A stretch of 64,000 nt of DNA from an uncultured Gammaproteobacteria bacterium (lineage in GTDB: Bacteria > Pseudomonadota > Gammaproteobacteria > Eutrophobiales > Eutrophobiaceae). The notes under the pieces were generated by a model, which was given only the letters and a program-made list of their open reading frames with translations, did not search any database and had not been told where the DNA came from. Shown piece after piece: positions 28,090 through 37,806 of this stretch. The stretch spans positions 62,001 to 126,000 of the forward strand of contig CALSRS010000001.1 of NCBI GenBank assembly GCA_943788815.1, read 5' to 3'. Within the stretch, counting starts at the first letter, position 1, and each line of letters begins with the position of its first letter. Made by a program: the position numbers and the translations under genes.

Positions 28090-29049
28090 TCAGTTTAATG
28101 CCCCACCACAACTGCTACCCTGCCCTGCTGTACATCCATAGCAATGATCAGCGACAGCAATCTGTGTGTTGTTTACATCTATTGTCATTAATTCGGATAT
28201 ATGCAACTTTTTATTATTGTTATTAATATTTAATCCCAGCATTTGATTGAAATCACAATCATAAACATGCCCCTCCCAATCCACACTGACCAGATTTTTA
28301 CACATAACATCATTTAGATTTTCATCGTTATGCGAATCTTTTAACAGTGTAATGTAATTCTCAAACTGATTTTTACTGACCAAAGTGCTTCCAAAGCGCT
28401 TGATGGGCATATTACATAGTGTATATAGCTTATTAAATTCTATACCGTAATCACTTTTTAGCTTTTGCTTGTAGGTGTTTTCAAGCTCATCCTGAGGAGG
28501 TGGTAAGTACGCTCCTAGAGGATTATAAACAAGGTTTAATTGTAAATCGGAATTTGATTTCCCATACCCCTGAGAATTTAATTTTAACAACCCATTAATG
28601 CTGTCATTAAACACACCTTTGCCTCGTTGTTCATCTACATTTTCTTCTGTATAACAGGGAAGCGAAGCAACTATTTCGACCTTATTCCTGGCCAGAAATT
28701 CAGCTAGATATTCATAAGTTTCAACTTCCAATATGGTCAAGTTGCATCGGTCAATTACATGTATTCCCATGTTGCTCGCCGTTTCAACAAGATAGTTGAA
28801 TTGAGGGTGCATTTCTGGCGCGCCACCTGTTATATCCAGGGTATGAAATTTATTTGATTTCAGGCACTCAATTACAGCATCAATCGTCTCTTCCGACATC
28901 TTTTCTTTTCGATAGGGGTTGGAATTAACGTGGCAATGCAAGCACGCGAGATTACATTTCAGACCAATATTTATTTGCAGAATTTCTAATTTATTTCTGC
29001 GTATACCAGGAAATGTTGTGGGCTTAAGTAGTGGTAATGTATCGTGCAT
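28090..29049 (-). CDS. arsS: ArsS-like radical SAM protein (rSAM/selenodomain family), Cys variant
   Basis: A 319-residue radical SAM enzyme. The cluster motif is CNLACLHCHVN (CxxxCxxC), with DITGGAPEMHPQF as the SAM-binding GGE-like motif. The C-terminus carries the cysteine-rich tail DHCYGCTAGQGSSCGGALN; in some relatives the cysteine after SS is selenocysteine, but here it is a normal TGC-type codon. ArsS in arsenosugar synthesis attaches a SAM-derived 5'-deoxyadenosyl group to dimethylarsenic. Assignment to arsenic is by homology only, since no arsM methyltransferase is in the window. It is the first gene of the three-gene minus-strand unit. Confidence 0.78.
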   Translation of the reverse strand: MHDTLPLLKPTTFPGIRRNKLEILQINIGLKCNLACLHCHVNSNPYRKEKMSEETIDAVIECLKSNKFHTLDITGGAPEMHPQFNYLVETASNMGIHVIDRCNLTILEVETYEYLAEFLARNKVEIVASLPCYTEENVDEQRGKGVFNDSINGLLKLNSQGYGKSNSDLQLNLVYNPLGAYLPPPQDELENTYKQKLKSDYGIEFNKLYTLCNMPIKRFGSTLVSKNQFENYITLLKDSHNDENLNDVMCKNLVSVDWEGHVYDCDFNQMLGLNINNNNKKLHISELMTIDVNNTQIAVADHCYGCTAGQGSSCGGALN

Positions 29050-29290
29050 TTTGCAAAGATTTCATTGATGTATAGAATCTATTTCGTCGTCTAATTATAT
29101 CAAGTTACTTAATTCTACTTTATTTCTCCTGATATAAGGGCTAAATATGAGACTGCGAATCAAATTATCGATAAACAAGCGAGTATTATGTGATGGTCAG
29201 GAGTTAGGCTCCTTCTGCTCAACCAGAATATTAAAACTTCTGAATTATCAAAAAAAGTAAAATACACAAACAAAGCAGGACAATTCTCAA

Positions 29291-29836
29291 ATGGATAAGA
29301 AATACATCACTGCAAATCAATTATTGACTGATTCCTTTAAATTGGGAGCAGCCGTTTATCATAGCGGGTTTAGACCTGATTTAATCATTGGTATTTGGCG
29401 CGGAGGAACTCCAGTAGCGATCGCAGTGCACGAATATTTTAAATATATGGGACACGCATCTGATCATATTGCTATTCGTGCTATCTCATATTCTGGCATT
29501 GCAAAAAGACATGATTATGTAGAAGTAGCCGGCCTTGAATATCTACAGAAAAATAATAACTATATAAATCTCTTAATCATTGATGATGTTTTTGATACTG
29601 GAAATAGTTTCAAAACCACATTGAACCTGATGAGGGAGATAAGTGATAACTTCAATATTAAAATTGCCTCCCCCTGGTATAAGCCTGTAAATAATCAAAC
29701 AGACTTATTACCTGATTTCTTTATACATCAGTCAGATCAATGGTTGGTCTTTCCGCATGAATTAGAAGGTCTCTCAATTGATGAGATTAAAATGTCTAAG
29801 CCTGAAATCTTTCAGATAATTACTGAAACAAATTAA
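29291..29836 (+). CDS. Phosphoribosyltransferase (COG2236-like)
   Basis: A 181-residue type I phosphoribosyltransferase. The PRPP-binding motif is LLIIDDVFDTGNSF, with the substrate-side IIGIWRGGTPVAIAVHEY. Size and the C-terminal WLVFPHE fit the hypoxanthine/xanthine-guanine group (COG2236), which salvages purine bases to nucleotides. It is divergent from the ArsS-like operon with 241 bases between them, and a tRNA-Arg follows 45 bases downstream. The exact base is not predictable from motifs alone. Confidence 0.8.
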   Translation: MDKKYITANQLLTDSFKLGAAVYHSGFRPDLIIGIWRGGTPVAIAVHEYFKYMGHASDHIAIRAISYSGIAKRHDYVEVAGLEYLQKNNNYINLLIIDDVFDTGNSFKTTLNLMREISDNFNIKIASPWYKPVNNQTDLLPDFFIHQSDQWLVFPHELEGLSIDEIKMSKPEIFQIITETN

Positions 29837-29881
29837 ATTCATTTGTAATATTAGTTTCAGTATTTTGTATAATACTTTTAT

Positions 29882-29957
29882 GCCCTGGTAGCTCAGTGGA
29901 TAGAGCACCCGCCTCCTAAGCGGGGGGTCGTAGGTTCAACTCCTACCCAGGGCACCA
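29882..29957 (+). tRNA. trnR(ccu): tRNA-Arg (anticodon CCU)
   Basis: Acceptor stem GCCCTGG/CCAGGGC, encoded CCA, anticodon stem CCCGC/GCGGG around loop CTCCTAA. A perfect TATAAT at 29868-29873 lies only 9 bases before the mature 5' end, so the transcript would have almost no leader if this is the promoter; read-through from the upstream gene is an alternative. Confidence 0.96.
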
Positions 29958-30128
29958 TTCATTTAGGTCTATAAATCCATGTATATTTAAACAATGCTGC
30001 TACATTTGACTGCTATTTTGGACTTATCTGCCAGTCTGCCGACAAATAAGTGTTTTTTCTGAGAAAATTAATTATTATTGGGACATTAATCATTGTTTTA
30101 GTTAATTTAATGACTGGAGGGTAATATC

Positions 30129-32603
30129 ATGTTCAACAAAACAACGGTGTTGATGTTTGGGATGATTTTGAATGCTAACCTAGTAGTGGCACAGGATAAT
30201 CAGCCGATACAAATAGAAGAAATTATAGTAACTGCCCAAAAAAGACCAGAAAATATTCAGGATGTCCCTATTTCTATATCCGCATTTTCGGGGGATTTTC
30301 TCGATGATTCCGGAGTTGATACGCTACAGGATCTAGGGGCCTATACACCAAACCTCACTTTTAGCCAGTCCAGTCAGGTTGCAAATCAGCGTATTATTAT
30401 GCGAGGCGTGGGTTCAGTAGGAAATAATGCCATTGAACCTAGTGTGGCTATATTTATCGATGGTGTTTATTACCCAAGGCCTTCATCTGTCGTCGGGACA
30501 TTGTCTGATATTGAAGCTATCGAAATCCTAAGAGGTCCTCAGGGAACTTTATTTGGGCGTAATGCCTCCATGGGTGCATTAAATATAAAAACAAGAAGAC
30601 CAAGTGAAGAATTAGAAGGCCAGATACGTGGCAGTTTTGGTAATTTTGATGCCATTAGACTGTCTGGAAATATCAGCAACAGTATTTCATCTGAGGCATC
30701 AGGCCGACTTTCCTTTCATTATTCCAATCGAGATGGGTATGGCAATAATACGTTTACCGGCAACGGAAACGACGGGAAGATTGGTGCTTGGGAAGATTTT
30801 GGTATACGCGGCAAGTTAAATTTCACCCCCAGTGATGTTGTGGACGTTAATGTAACACTCGATTACTCAGAGGTTAACAATGAAGGATCTATCATTGAAG
30901 TCCTCTCCGATACCGTCATTTCACCTACCTATGAAGGAACGATCTCTGCCGTTTTGAATCCAGTGGGCCTGACACCCGGTGGACCTGTCCCAGATACTAC
31001 AAATACATTTGACTACATAGTAAACCAGGACCATGCAGATACTGCTGATGACAAGCAATTCGGTGGCGTGATGGATATTACCTGGGACGTTGGCGATCAT
31101 GTTCTGAGGTCTATCACCAGTTATCGCAACTGGAAAAATGATACCTTTGAGTCAGCGTTAAGATTACCTGCGGATCTTTTGAACCGTGTCACTTCCTATG
31201 ATGCAGATACCATCTCTCATGAATTCCAAATACTTTCACCTACTGGGGACTATTTTGAATATGTGCTGGGATTTTATTTCTATGATGAAAATTACAATAT
31301 AGATCAGCAGTTTGATCTGGGGCCGGATTTTTGTGGGGCTGTCAGAAACTTGATTTATTCCAATGTATTTCAACAAGTATTTGATGGAGCGATAGCTTTA
31401 GGTGCTGATGCTGCTACAGCACTGGCTGCTGCTCAGGCTTCTCCACTTCCAGCAGGGGCAAGTGGCGCGGGGCAGGCACAGTGTACAGGAGGGCCACAGA
31501 CAGCAGCGATTGAATCTGATTTTTCCCAGGACCTCACCAGTTACGCCCTGTTCGGCCACTTTAAGGTTAACGTCAACGAATATTTAAGATTTACTGGCGG
31601 CCTAAGATGGACAGCAGACGGCAAAGACGGTAGCTATGAGCAACAGGTCCCTAATGTCATCCTGCTTCCATCATCACTAAATCCATTAGGGATAAGTTTA
31701 AGAACCATAGATAGTGTTCCAAGCATAGAATTTGATGATGACAAACTTACCTGGATGGCAAATGTCAGTTATGACGTTACTGAAAATGCCATGATTTTTG
31801 CTACTGCATCCACGGGCTTTAAATCTGGAGGTTTTAATTCCGATGGAGCTAATCGTATCATTCCCAGAGTATTCAATTCTGAGGAAGTAAATAATTATGA
31901 ACTGGGTATCAAGAGCTACCTGTTCGAGAACCGTATGATAGCTAATGTCACCGTTTTTAAGACAGAGATTGACAACTTTCAGGACAGACAGTTTGATGGA
32001 GTCAATTTTCTCGTTCAAAACGTAGGACAATTGACTCAAGACGGTGTTGAAGTAGATATCCAAATGCAACCAAACGAGAACTTCTATGGGATGATTGGCT
32101 TTTCCTATTTGGACTCTGAATTCGATTCATTTCCCAATGCCACTGCCCTGCCAGCCGTCATTGCTGGTGTATCAGGAGATAATCCACAAGATCTCACTGG
32201 ACAACGTAACCACTTTTCACCCAAACTCCAAATATCTGCCATGGGTGAATGGCGAGACCAGTTGGCTGATACCCCATACGGTTGGTACTTACGTGGTGAA
32301 TTTCAACATGTAGCCAGTCAAAATATCGGTGCTGAAACCAATCAGAACGTGCAATCAATTCAGGAGAGTTATGAGCTGGTAAATGCACGTGCAGCGATAA
32401 CCGGTCAGGATGAACAATGGGAAATTGCGGCTTTTGCAAAGAATCTCACCAATGAAGGTTACTGCCAGACTATATTTAATCAACCCATAGGCACCACCAT
32501 TGGCCTAGTTGATACTGATCCCAGTGGCACGCTTGGTGGAATGCAACGCTGTATACTGGGCACACCCAGAACCTATGGAATGGAAGCTGTATTTAGATTT
32601 TAA
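30129..32603 (+). CDS. TonB-dependent outer-membrane receptor
   Basis: An 824-residue receptor with a signal peptide (MFNKTTVLMFGMILNANLVVA), a good TonB box (EEIIVTAQKR), a plug domain (residues about 40-160; VPISISAF, MRGVGSVG, IEILRGPQGTLFGRNA) and a barrel ending in a terminal phenylalanine (EAVFRF). It belongs to the large group of receptors abundant in marine and oligotrophic bacteria that take up siderophores, vitamins or organic matter; the ligand is unknown. GGAGGG lies seven bases before the ATG, the strongest ribosome-binding site noticed here. Confidence 0.93.
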   Translation: MFNKTTVLMFGMILNANLVVAQDNQPIQIEEIIVTAQKRPENIQDVPISISAFSGDFLDDSGVDTLQDLGAYTPNLTFSQSSQVANQRIIMRGVGSVGNNAIEPSVAIFIDGVYYPRPSSVVGTLSDIEAIEILRGPQGTLFGRNASMGALNIKTRRPSEELEGQIRGSFGNFDAIRLSGNISNSISSEASGRLSFHYSNRDGYGNNTFTGNGNDGKIGAWEDFGIRGKLNFTPSDVVDVNVTLDYSEVNNEGSIIEVLSDTVISPTYEGTISAVLNPVGLTPGGPVPDTTNTFDYIVNQDHADTADDKQFGGVMDITWDVGDHVLRSITSYRNWKNDTFESALRLPADLLNRVTSYDADTISHEFQILSPTGDYFEYVLGFYFYDENYNIDQQFDLGPDFCGAVRNLIYSNVFQQVFDGAIALGADAATALAAAQASPLPAGASGAGQAQCTGGPQTAAIESDFSQDLTSYALFGHFKVNVNEYLRFTGGLRWTADGKDGSYEQQVPNVILLPSSLNPLGISLRTIDSVPSIEFDDDKLTWMANVSYDVTENAMIFATASTGFKSGGFNSDGANRIIPRVFNSEEVNNYELGIKSYLFENRMIANVTVFKTEIDNFQDRQFDGVNFLVQNVGQLTQDGVEVDIQMQPNENFYGMIGFSYLDSEFDSFPNATALPAVIAGVSGDNPQDLTGQRNHFSPKLQISAMGEWRDQLADTPYGWYLRGEFQHVASQNIGAETNQNVQSIQESYELVNARAAITGQDEQWEIAAFAKNLTNEGYCQTIFNQPIGTTIGLVDTDPSGTLGGMQRCILGTPRTYGMEAVFRF

Positions 32604-32618
32604 ACAGATGATATGAAC

Positions 32619-32646
32619 CTGGATGCACATAGCAAAGTGCATCCAG
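32619..32646. terminator. Possible bidirectional terminator hairpin between convergent genes
   Basis: A perfect 10-bp inverted repeat CTGGATGCAC/GTGCATCCAG with an 8-base loop lies between the convergent receptor and kinase stops. No strong T run follows on either strand, so the call is tentative. Confidence 0.45.
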
Positions 32647-32651
32647 ATTCA

Positions 32652-33944
32652 TCATATTTCCTGAGAAATGATTTCTGTTGTTGCAGACAATCTGTGAATC
32701 AAAGTCCTTAAAAACACCTTCAAAAATCTAACCTGACAGTTTAACGATACCTGGGAGATGACAGTTGAATTGATCTTCACGAGCGATGTAGGTTCTTCTG
32801 CGCTGATGGAAGCTGACCTTTTTGTCTTGGCCAAATAACCCATCTCCCCAAAACAGTCACCCAATTCCAAGGTGCGTATGACTGTGTTATTTTTCTTCAC
32901 AACAACTTTCCCAGATACGATAATATAAAAACAATCATCAAGATCGCCTTCGACTATGATACTTTCAGCTTCACTGTAGTTTTTCCAGGTGCTAGCATTA
33001 AGAATTTCCCAAACTTCAGCCTCTGGGAATCCATTAAAAAAATCCAGTGCACGCATCATATTAAATTTTTCTTCAGTATCAATTTCAGCTTCTGGTTTTT
33101 CCAGGCTTTCAAATGCATCGTTCAGATCAGTTGCCAGGTCCAGGCCACTTTGGTACCGATTTTTCTTATCTTTGCAAATAGCTTTTTTAACGATTTTGTC
33201 GAGCACATCGGGGACATCAGATCTCAATGACCTCATTGGAGCGGCTTCTTCATTCATAATTTTATTAACTAGATCTGAAAATTTACCTGCCGGAAAGGGA
33301 TATTGTCCTGTTAATAATTCGTAGATCACAATGCCAAGTGAATATATGTCAGTCTGGCCATCGACCTTCTCTTCTCTCAATTGTTCAGGGGACATGTACT
33401 TTGGCGACCCCATCACACCTGCATCTGGTTGAGTGTCTGTTACATCAGGTTTATTAATATGAGCTATACTGAAATCACACATTTTCACGTCTATTTCATT
33501 GGTCACCAAAATGTTAGATGGTTTAATATCACGATGTGTTACCCCCTGCCGATGAGCGTAGTCAAGAGCTTTGGCGCATTTGAAGGCAATCTCAATTACC
33601 TTATCTATAGGTAATAAATTGGATTTTTTAGAAAATTTTTTCAGTGTTTCACCACCTTCAATATATTCCATAACAATGTAACAATTATCATCATCGACAC
33701 CAGCATCGTAGATATTGACAATATTTGGATGGGTTAACTTACCAGCAGTATGGGCTTCATTGAAAAACAACTTTTTGTATTGCTCACCAGACTCCTGGTC
33801 GTTAAGTGATTCAGCCAACGCCAGCTTGATAGCTACCTGCCGGTCTATGTATGGGTCATGCCCTAGATAAACGATGCCCATACTGCCGCGATCAATTTCT
33901 CGTAAAACCTCATATTTACCTAGGTTTGTTATTTCTTCTGACAT
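32652..33944 (-). CDS. Ser/Thr protein kinase with C-terminal cyclic-nucleotide-binding domain (second of tandem pair)
   Basis: A 430-residue soluble kinase. The N-terminal kinase domain (about 10-275) has Lys40 (QVAIKLA), a helix C Glu in FFNEAH, the catalytic loop HRDIKPSNIL (His137, Arg138, Asp139), DFS instead of DFG (157-159), and SPKYMSPEQL. The glycine loop reads DRGSMG, with Asp where the first Gly is expected. The C-terminal CRP-like domain (about 310-430) keeps the phosphate-binding pattern DCFGEMGY...KRSASISA. This is a PKG-like pairing in reverse domain order. It follows its paralogue by 7 bases and faces a TonB receptor. Confidence 0.9.
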   Translation of the reverse strand: MSEEITNLGKYEVLREIDRGSMGIVYLGHDPYIDRQVAIKLALAESLNDQESGEQYKKLFFNEAHTAGKLTHPNIVNIYDAGVDDDNCYIVMEYIEGGETLKKFSKKSNLLPIDKVIEIAFKCAKALDYAHRQGVTHRDIKPSNILVTNEIDVKMCDFSIAHINKPDVTDTQPDAGVMGSPKYMSPEQLREEKVDGQTDIYSLGIVIYELLTGQYPFPAGKFSDLVNKIMNEEAAPMRSLRSDVPDVLDKIVKKAICKDKKNRYQSGLDLATDLNDAFESLEKPEAEIDTEEKFNMMRALDFFNGFPEAEVWEILNASTWKNYSEAESIIVEGDLDDCFYIIVSGKVVVKKNNTVIRTLELGDCFGEMGYLAKTKRSASISAEEPTSLVKINSTVISQVSLNCQVRFLKVFLRTLIHRLSATTEIISQEI

Positions 33945-33951
33945 CGTTGTT

Positions 33952-35247
33952 TCATCCTGCTTTTGATATTGCCATTAAATTTGTGTTTGACAGTCTTCTG
34001 ACCAAGGTGCGTAGAAATACTTTGCTAAATCTAAGCTGACATTCAATAGAAACCTGGTCGATCAAGGTGGCATTAATTTTAATTAGTTGCATTTTCTCTC
34101 TGGCACGAATTGTCGCTGTTCTTTCAGTCTTTTCAAGATAACCCATTTCGCCAAAACAATCTCCAGATACTAATTCACCTAAAATATGCCCTTCTTTACT
34201 GACCTCTGCACTGCCAGTTATTATGATGTAAAACGAATCATCAATATCACCTTCTATAATCACGTCATCTCCGGTATCACAGGTCTGCCAAATACAAGCT
34301 TGTATGATTTCCCAGACTTCAGATTCTGGGAAATCCTGGAAAAAATCAACTTCCTGCAGCATGTTGAAGATCTCCTGCTCATTGATATTCTCTTCTGGCT
34401 TCTCCAGATAATCAAAGGCAAGGCTCAGGTCAGCCGCCATATTTAATCCCATCGTATAACGATTAGATTTTGATTTTTGTAAGGCATGATGCACAATTCT
34501 TTCAAGGATATTAGGCAAATCAGATCGATAAGTAGATAAAGGCGGTTGTTGCTCATTAATAATGATATGAATTAATCTAGAAAAACTATCGGCGATAAAA
34601 GGATGTTTGCCAGTCAAAAGCTCATACATGACTATACCCAATGAAAACAAGTCTGTTTGATTAGAAATAGAATCTTCCTGAACTTGCTCAGGTGACATAT
34701 ACCTAGGCGATCCTATAAAACCCATAGGCATGGTATTCGTCGTATCCGACCCGATTACGTGAGCTATACTAAAATCACCGATTTTAATATCATTATCACC
34801 AGTAAGAAGAATATTTGTTGGTTTGATATCCCTGTGCACCACACCTTGCCTATGGGCATAATCCAGCGCTTTTGCGCATTTAAAAATTATTTCAACCACC
34901 TGCTCTACAGGCAGAAGATTATCTTGTTTGCAATGAGTTTTTAAAGTGTTGCCTCCTTCAACAAGCTCCATAACGATATAACATTCATCTTGGTCGACAC
35001 CCGCATCTAATATTCCGATAATATTCGGGTGCTTTAACATGCCCGCTGTATGCGCTTCGTTAAAGAACATCTTGCGATATCTTTGCCCGGAATCCGAATC
35101 TTTCAAAGAATCTGATATGGCGACTTTCACTGCAACAAGCTTGTCTGCAAAAGGGTCATAGCCCTGGTACACTACCCCCATACTTCCGCGTCCAATTTGC
35201 TTCTGTATGTCATACTTTCCAAGTTTTTCAGGTATCGTATTGCTCAT
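33952..35247 (-). CDS. Ser/Thr protein kinase with C-terminal cyclic-nucleotide-binding domain (first of tandem pair)
   Basis: A 431-residue soluble protein. The kinase domain shows an intact glycine loop (GRGSMG, residues 19-24), Lys41, Glu64 in FFNEAH, HRDIKPTNIL (138-140), DFS at 158-160 and SPRYMSPEQV. It is a Hanks-type kinase by these motifs; whether DFS supports normal metal binding is uncertain, since its Asp is kept. A CNB domain follows (about 310-425; DVIIEGDIDDSFYIIITG, DCFGEMGY...ERTATIRA), so a cyclic nucleotide may control it. It is divergent from the phosphonate operon (156 bases between). Targets are unknown. Confidence 0.9.
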   Translation of the reverse strand: MSNTIPEKLGKYDIQKQIGRGSMGVVYQGYDPFADKLVAVKVAISDSLKDSDSGQRYRKMFFNEAHTAGMLKHPNIIGILDAGVDQDECYIVMELVEGGNTLKTHCKQDNLLPVEQVVEIIFKCAKALDYAHRQGVVHRDIKPTNILLTGDNDIKIGDFSIAHVIGSDTTNTMPMGFIGSPRYMSPEQVQEDSISNQTDLFSLGIVMYELLTGKHPFIADSFSRLIHIIINEQQPPLSTYRSDLPNILERIVHHALQKSKSNRYTMGLNMAADLSLAFDYLEKPEENINEQEIFNMLQEVDFFQDFPESEVWEIIQACIWQTCDTGDDVIIEGDIDDSFYIIITGSAEVSKEGHILGELVSGDCFGEMGYLEKTERTATIRAREKMQLIKINATLIDQVSIECQLRFSKVFLRTLVRRLSNTNLMAISKAG

Positions 35248-35403
35248 CTCAAAATATTAATCGTTATTCACCATTGCTCTTAGATTATACTTATATACTC
35301 AGTATTATAATGTATTATTACCCTATTTCTGAGACTTGAATCATAATAACACTACAAAAATATACCGATTTAGTAATTCCTGTTTTTTATTAATCTAGCA
35401 ATC

Positions 35404-36150
35404 ATGAAAGTAATATTACTCGCCGCTGGTGTTGGCCAGCGACTAAAATCCAGCCATAGACTTCCCAAGTGCCTGCTTGAATTCAACGGGGAAACTTTAC
35501 TGTCCCGGCATATCCAAACTTTGGAACAATTTCCCGTGACAGAATTATTGATTGTCACTGGATTCATGGGCGAAATGGTAGAGAAAGAAATAAACGCACT
35601 AAGGAGTTCATTAAACATACACATGGTGTTTAATCCAAAGTATGAAAAAGGCAGTATTCTGAGTTTTCTGGCTGCATGTGGAAATATCAAAGCTGACAGC
35701 TCAGTCATATTAATGGACGCCGACGTTCTGTACTCCCCTGTCATGATCGATATATTATTTAAAAGTAATCATCTAAATACATTTCTATTGGATCAAAATT
35801 TTGAGCCTGGAGATGAACCTGTAAAACTTTGCGTCTATCAAAATGAAATAATAGAATTCAGGAAAAAGATACCGCAAAATATTAAATACGAATTAATTGG
35901 CGAGTCGGTTGGTTTTTTCAAGTTTTCAAATGTTGTATTTAAAAAACTGCATGAACAAGCCAATTTGTATTTTATATCAAACAACCACGAAGCAGCTTAC
36001 GAAGAAGCCATTAGAGATGTATTGCTGGACAACCCTGAATTATTTAATTACGAAGATATCACTGGGATTCCATGGATAGAAATAGACTTTCCAGAAGACA
36101 TAATAAATGCAGAAAAAACTTTAAACCAAATAAATAATAGTAATCAATGA
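35404..36150 (+). CDS. Nucleotidyltransferase, probable phosphonate (AEP) cytidylyltransferase
   Basis: A 248-residue NTP transferase of the phosphocholine-cytidylyltransferase type: [14 protein letters not shown] signature, [10 protein letters not shown], the metal-binding ILMDADVLY and the C-terminal [15 protein letters not shown]. It is the first gene of the phosphonate operon and overlaps pepM by four bases (ATGA). Such enzymes in phosphonate clusters form CMP-aminoethylphosphonate (PntC role), activating the phosphonate for transfer to lipid or glycan. The specificity is inferred from context; a separate nucleotidyltransferase domain is also fused to PepM. Confidence 0.8.
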   Translation: MKVILLAAGVGQRLKSSHRLPKCLLEFNGETLLSRHIQTLEQFPVTELLIVTGFMGEMVEKEINALRSSLNIHMVFNPKYEKGSILSFLAACGNIKADSSVILMDADVLYSPVMIDILFKSNHLNTFLLDQNFEPGDEPVKLCVYQNEIIEFRKKIPQNIKYELIGESVGFFKFSNVVFKKLHEQANLYFISNNHEAAYEEAIRDVLLDNPELFNYEDITGIPWIEIDFPEDIINAEKTLNQINNSNQ

Positions 36151-37790
36151 ATAACATCACCTCTCGTCAGACAAAGCTTAAAGATATCCTCAACTCCAGC
36201 AATCTGGAATTCATACTTGAGGCACACAATGGCATTTCCGCCAGGTTAGTTGAACAGGCTGGGTTTAAAGGCATTTGGGCAAGTGGGCTTGCACTATCAG
36301 CTCAGTTTGGCGTGCGAGATAGTAATGAAGCAAGCTGGACTCAAATTGTAGACATGCTCGAATTTATGACTGATGTCACGTCCATTCCCATTTTACTGGA
36401 TGGTGATACTGGTTATGGTAATTTCAATAATATGCGACGTCTGGTTAGAAAACTTGAGCAGCGTAATATCGCTGGTGTTTGTATTGAAGACAAGCAGTTC
36501 CCCAAAACCAACAGCTTTCTGGATAGTGATCGTCAAGCATTAGCTGATGTTGATGAATTTTGCGGAAAAATTAAGGCCGGAAAAGATAGCCAGTCGATAG
36601 ATGATTTTTGCATCGTTGCAAGAGTAGAAGCTCTGATTGCCGGATGGGGAATGCGAGAAGCCATTACCCGCGCTGAGGCTTATTTCGATGCTGGAGCAGA
36701 TGCGATTTTAATTCATAGTAAAAACTCAGATCCTGGTGAAGTCCTTGAATTTTCCAGTATATGGGGAAATAGATGTCCACTTGTGATTGTTCCAACAAAA
36801 TATTACAGCACTCCCACGAGTGTATTTGCTGATGCTGATATAAGCCTGGTTATTTGGGCCAATCATATGATTAGGGCATCAATATACGCGATGGAATCAG
36901 TCAGTCAGGAAATCTATCAAAATGAATCAATAGTAGACGTGGAAGACAAAATTTCTCAAATTAATAAAATATTTTCACTACAAGGTGCTGATGAACTTGA
37001 TGAGGCTAATAAAAAATACCTAACACCAACATCAAAATATAGCGCCATTATTCTGGCAGCAAGTCGAGGCAGCCAATTTAAAGAACTCACAAAAGATAAG
37101 CCCAAAGCGATGCTGAATATCAATGGCGTTCCATTGCTACAAAGATTAACGACAGAATTCAAAGAACAGGGAGTGAATGATATAAACGTTGTTGCCGGTT
37201 ACAAGTCCGACATGATCAATATTAACGGCGTTAAAATAACTAAAAATCAAGAATATGATAGTAGCAATGAACTTGTATCACTTTTTTGCGCCGTCAACTC
37301 CTTTACTGACAACATGATTATCATTTATGGCGATTTACTTTTTAGAAGTTATATCTTAAACGATTTTATTGAAGCTAAAGGCAATATAACGATAGTTGTT
37401 GATTCGGCTAACATTGACAAAGACATTTCAGGCATGCCTGATTTTGTATATTGTGACAAAAATGATGACCGTTCCTTATTCAGGCAGGATGCAAACTTAA
37501 AGCACATATCGGAATTACGGAATGAATCGAATGAATTACCTTCAGGAAGATGGATAGGTATGTTAAAAGTCAACAAGATCGGCAGGCAAATATTAGACAA
37601 TGCTTTAACGGAATTATCTTCACAGGAAAACTTTAAAGACTTGACTATACCTGATCTGATAAACCATATTCTTTCCAATGGTCATGAGATAAAAGTACAT
37701 TACATTAATGGCCACTGGCTGGACGTCAACGATCTTGTTGATATAGAGCGCGCTGGTGACTTTATTAGCACATCGGCATCAACAACTTAA
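36147..37790 (+). CDS. pepM: Phosphoenolpyruvate phosphomutase fused to a C-terminal nucleotidyltransferase
   Basis: A 547-residue fusion. Residues about 10-290 are Pep[31 protein letters not shown], and the diagnostic [10 protein letters not shown], which distinguishes PEP mutase from isocitrate lyase relatives. It converts phosphoenolpyruvate to phosphonopyruvate, creating the C-P bond. Residues about 296-545 are a nucleotidyltransferase whose signature reads [10 protein letters not shown] instead of the usual LAAGxGxR, followed by [18 protein letters not shown], the acidic IIYGDLLF and [17 protein letters not shown]. Phosphonopyruvate decarboxylase follows after 16 bases. Confidence 0.93.
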   Translation: MNNITSRQTKLKDILNSSNLEFILEAHNGISARLVEQAGFKGIWASGLALSAQFGVRDSNEASWTQIVDMLEFMTDVTSIPILLDGDTGYGNFNNMRRLVRKLEQRNIAGVCIEDKQFPKTNSFLDSDRQALADVDEFCGKIKAGKDSQSIDDFCIVARVEALIAGWGMREAITRAEAYFDAGADAILIHSKNSDPGEVLEFSSIWGNRCPLVIVPTKYYSTPTSVFADADISLVIWANHMIRASIYAMESVSQEIYQNESIVDVEDKISQINKIFSLQGADELDEANKKYLTPTSKYSAIILAASRGSQFKELTKDKPKAMLNINGVPLLQRLTTEFKEQGVNDINVVAGYKSDMININGVKITKNQEYDSSNELVSLFCAVNSFTDNMIIIYGDLLFRSYILNDFIEAKGNITIVVDSANIDKDISGMPDFVYCDKNDDRSLFRQDANLKHISELRNESNELPSGRWIGMLKVNKIGRQILDNALTELSSQENFKDLTIPDLINHILSNGHEIKVHYINGHWLDVNDLVDIERAGDFISTSASTT

Positions 37791-37806
37791 AAGCGGCGGA
37801 TAATAT

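Noticed and set aside
28090-29049. Selenocysteine codon in the radical SAM gene
   Set aside because: The tail position is an ordinary cysteine codon and there is no in-frame TGA, so no recoding is needed.
29147-29260. Short plus-strand frame in the gap before the phosphoribosyltransferase
   Set aside because: About 37 codons, no ribosome-binding site and no pattern beyond chance.
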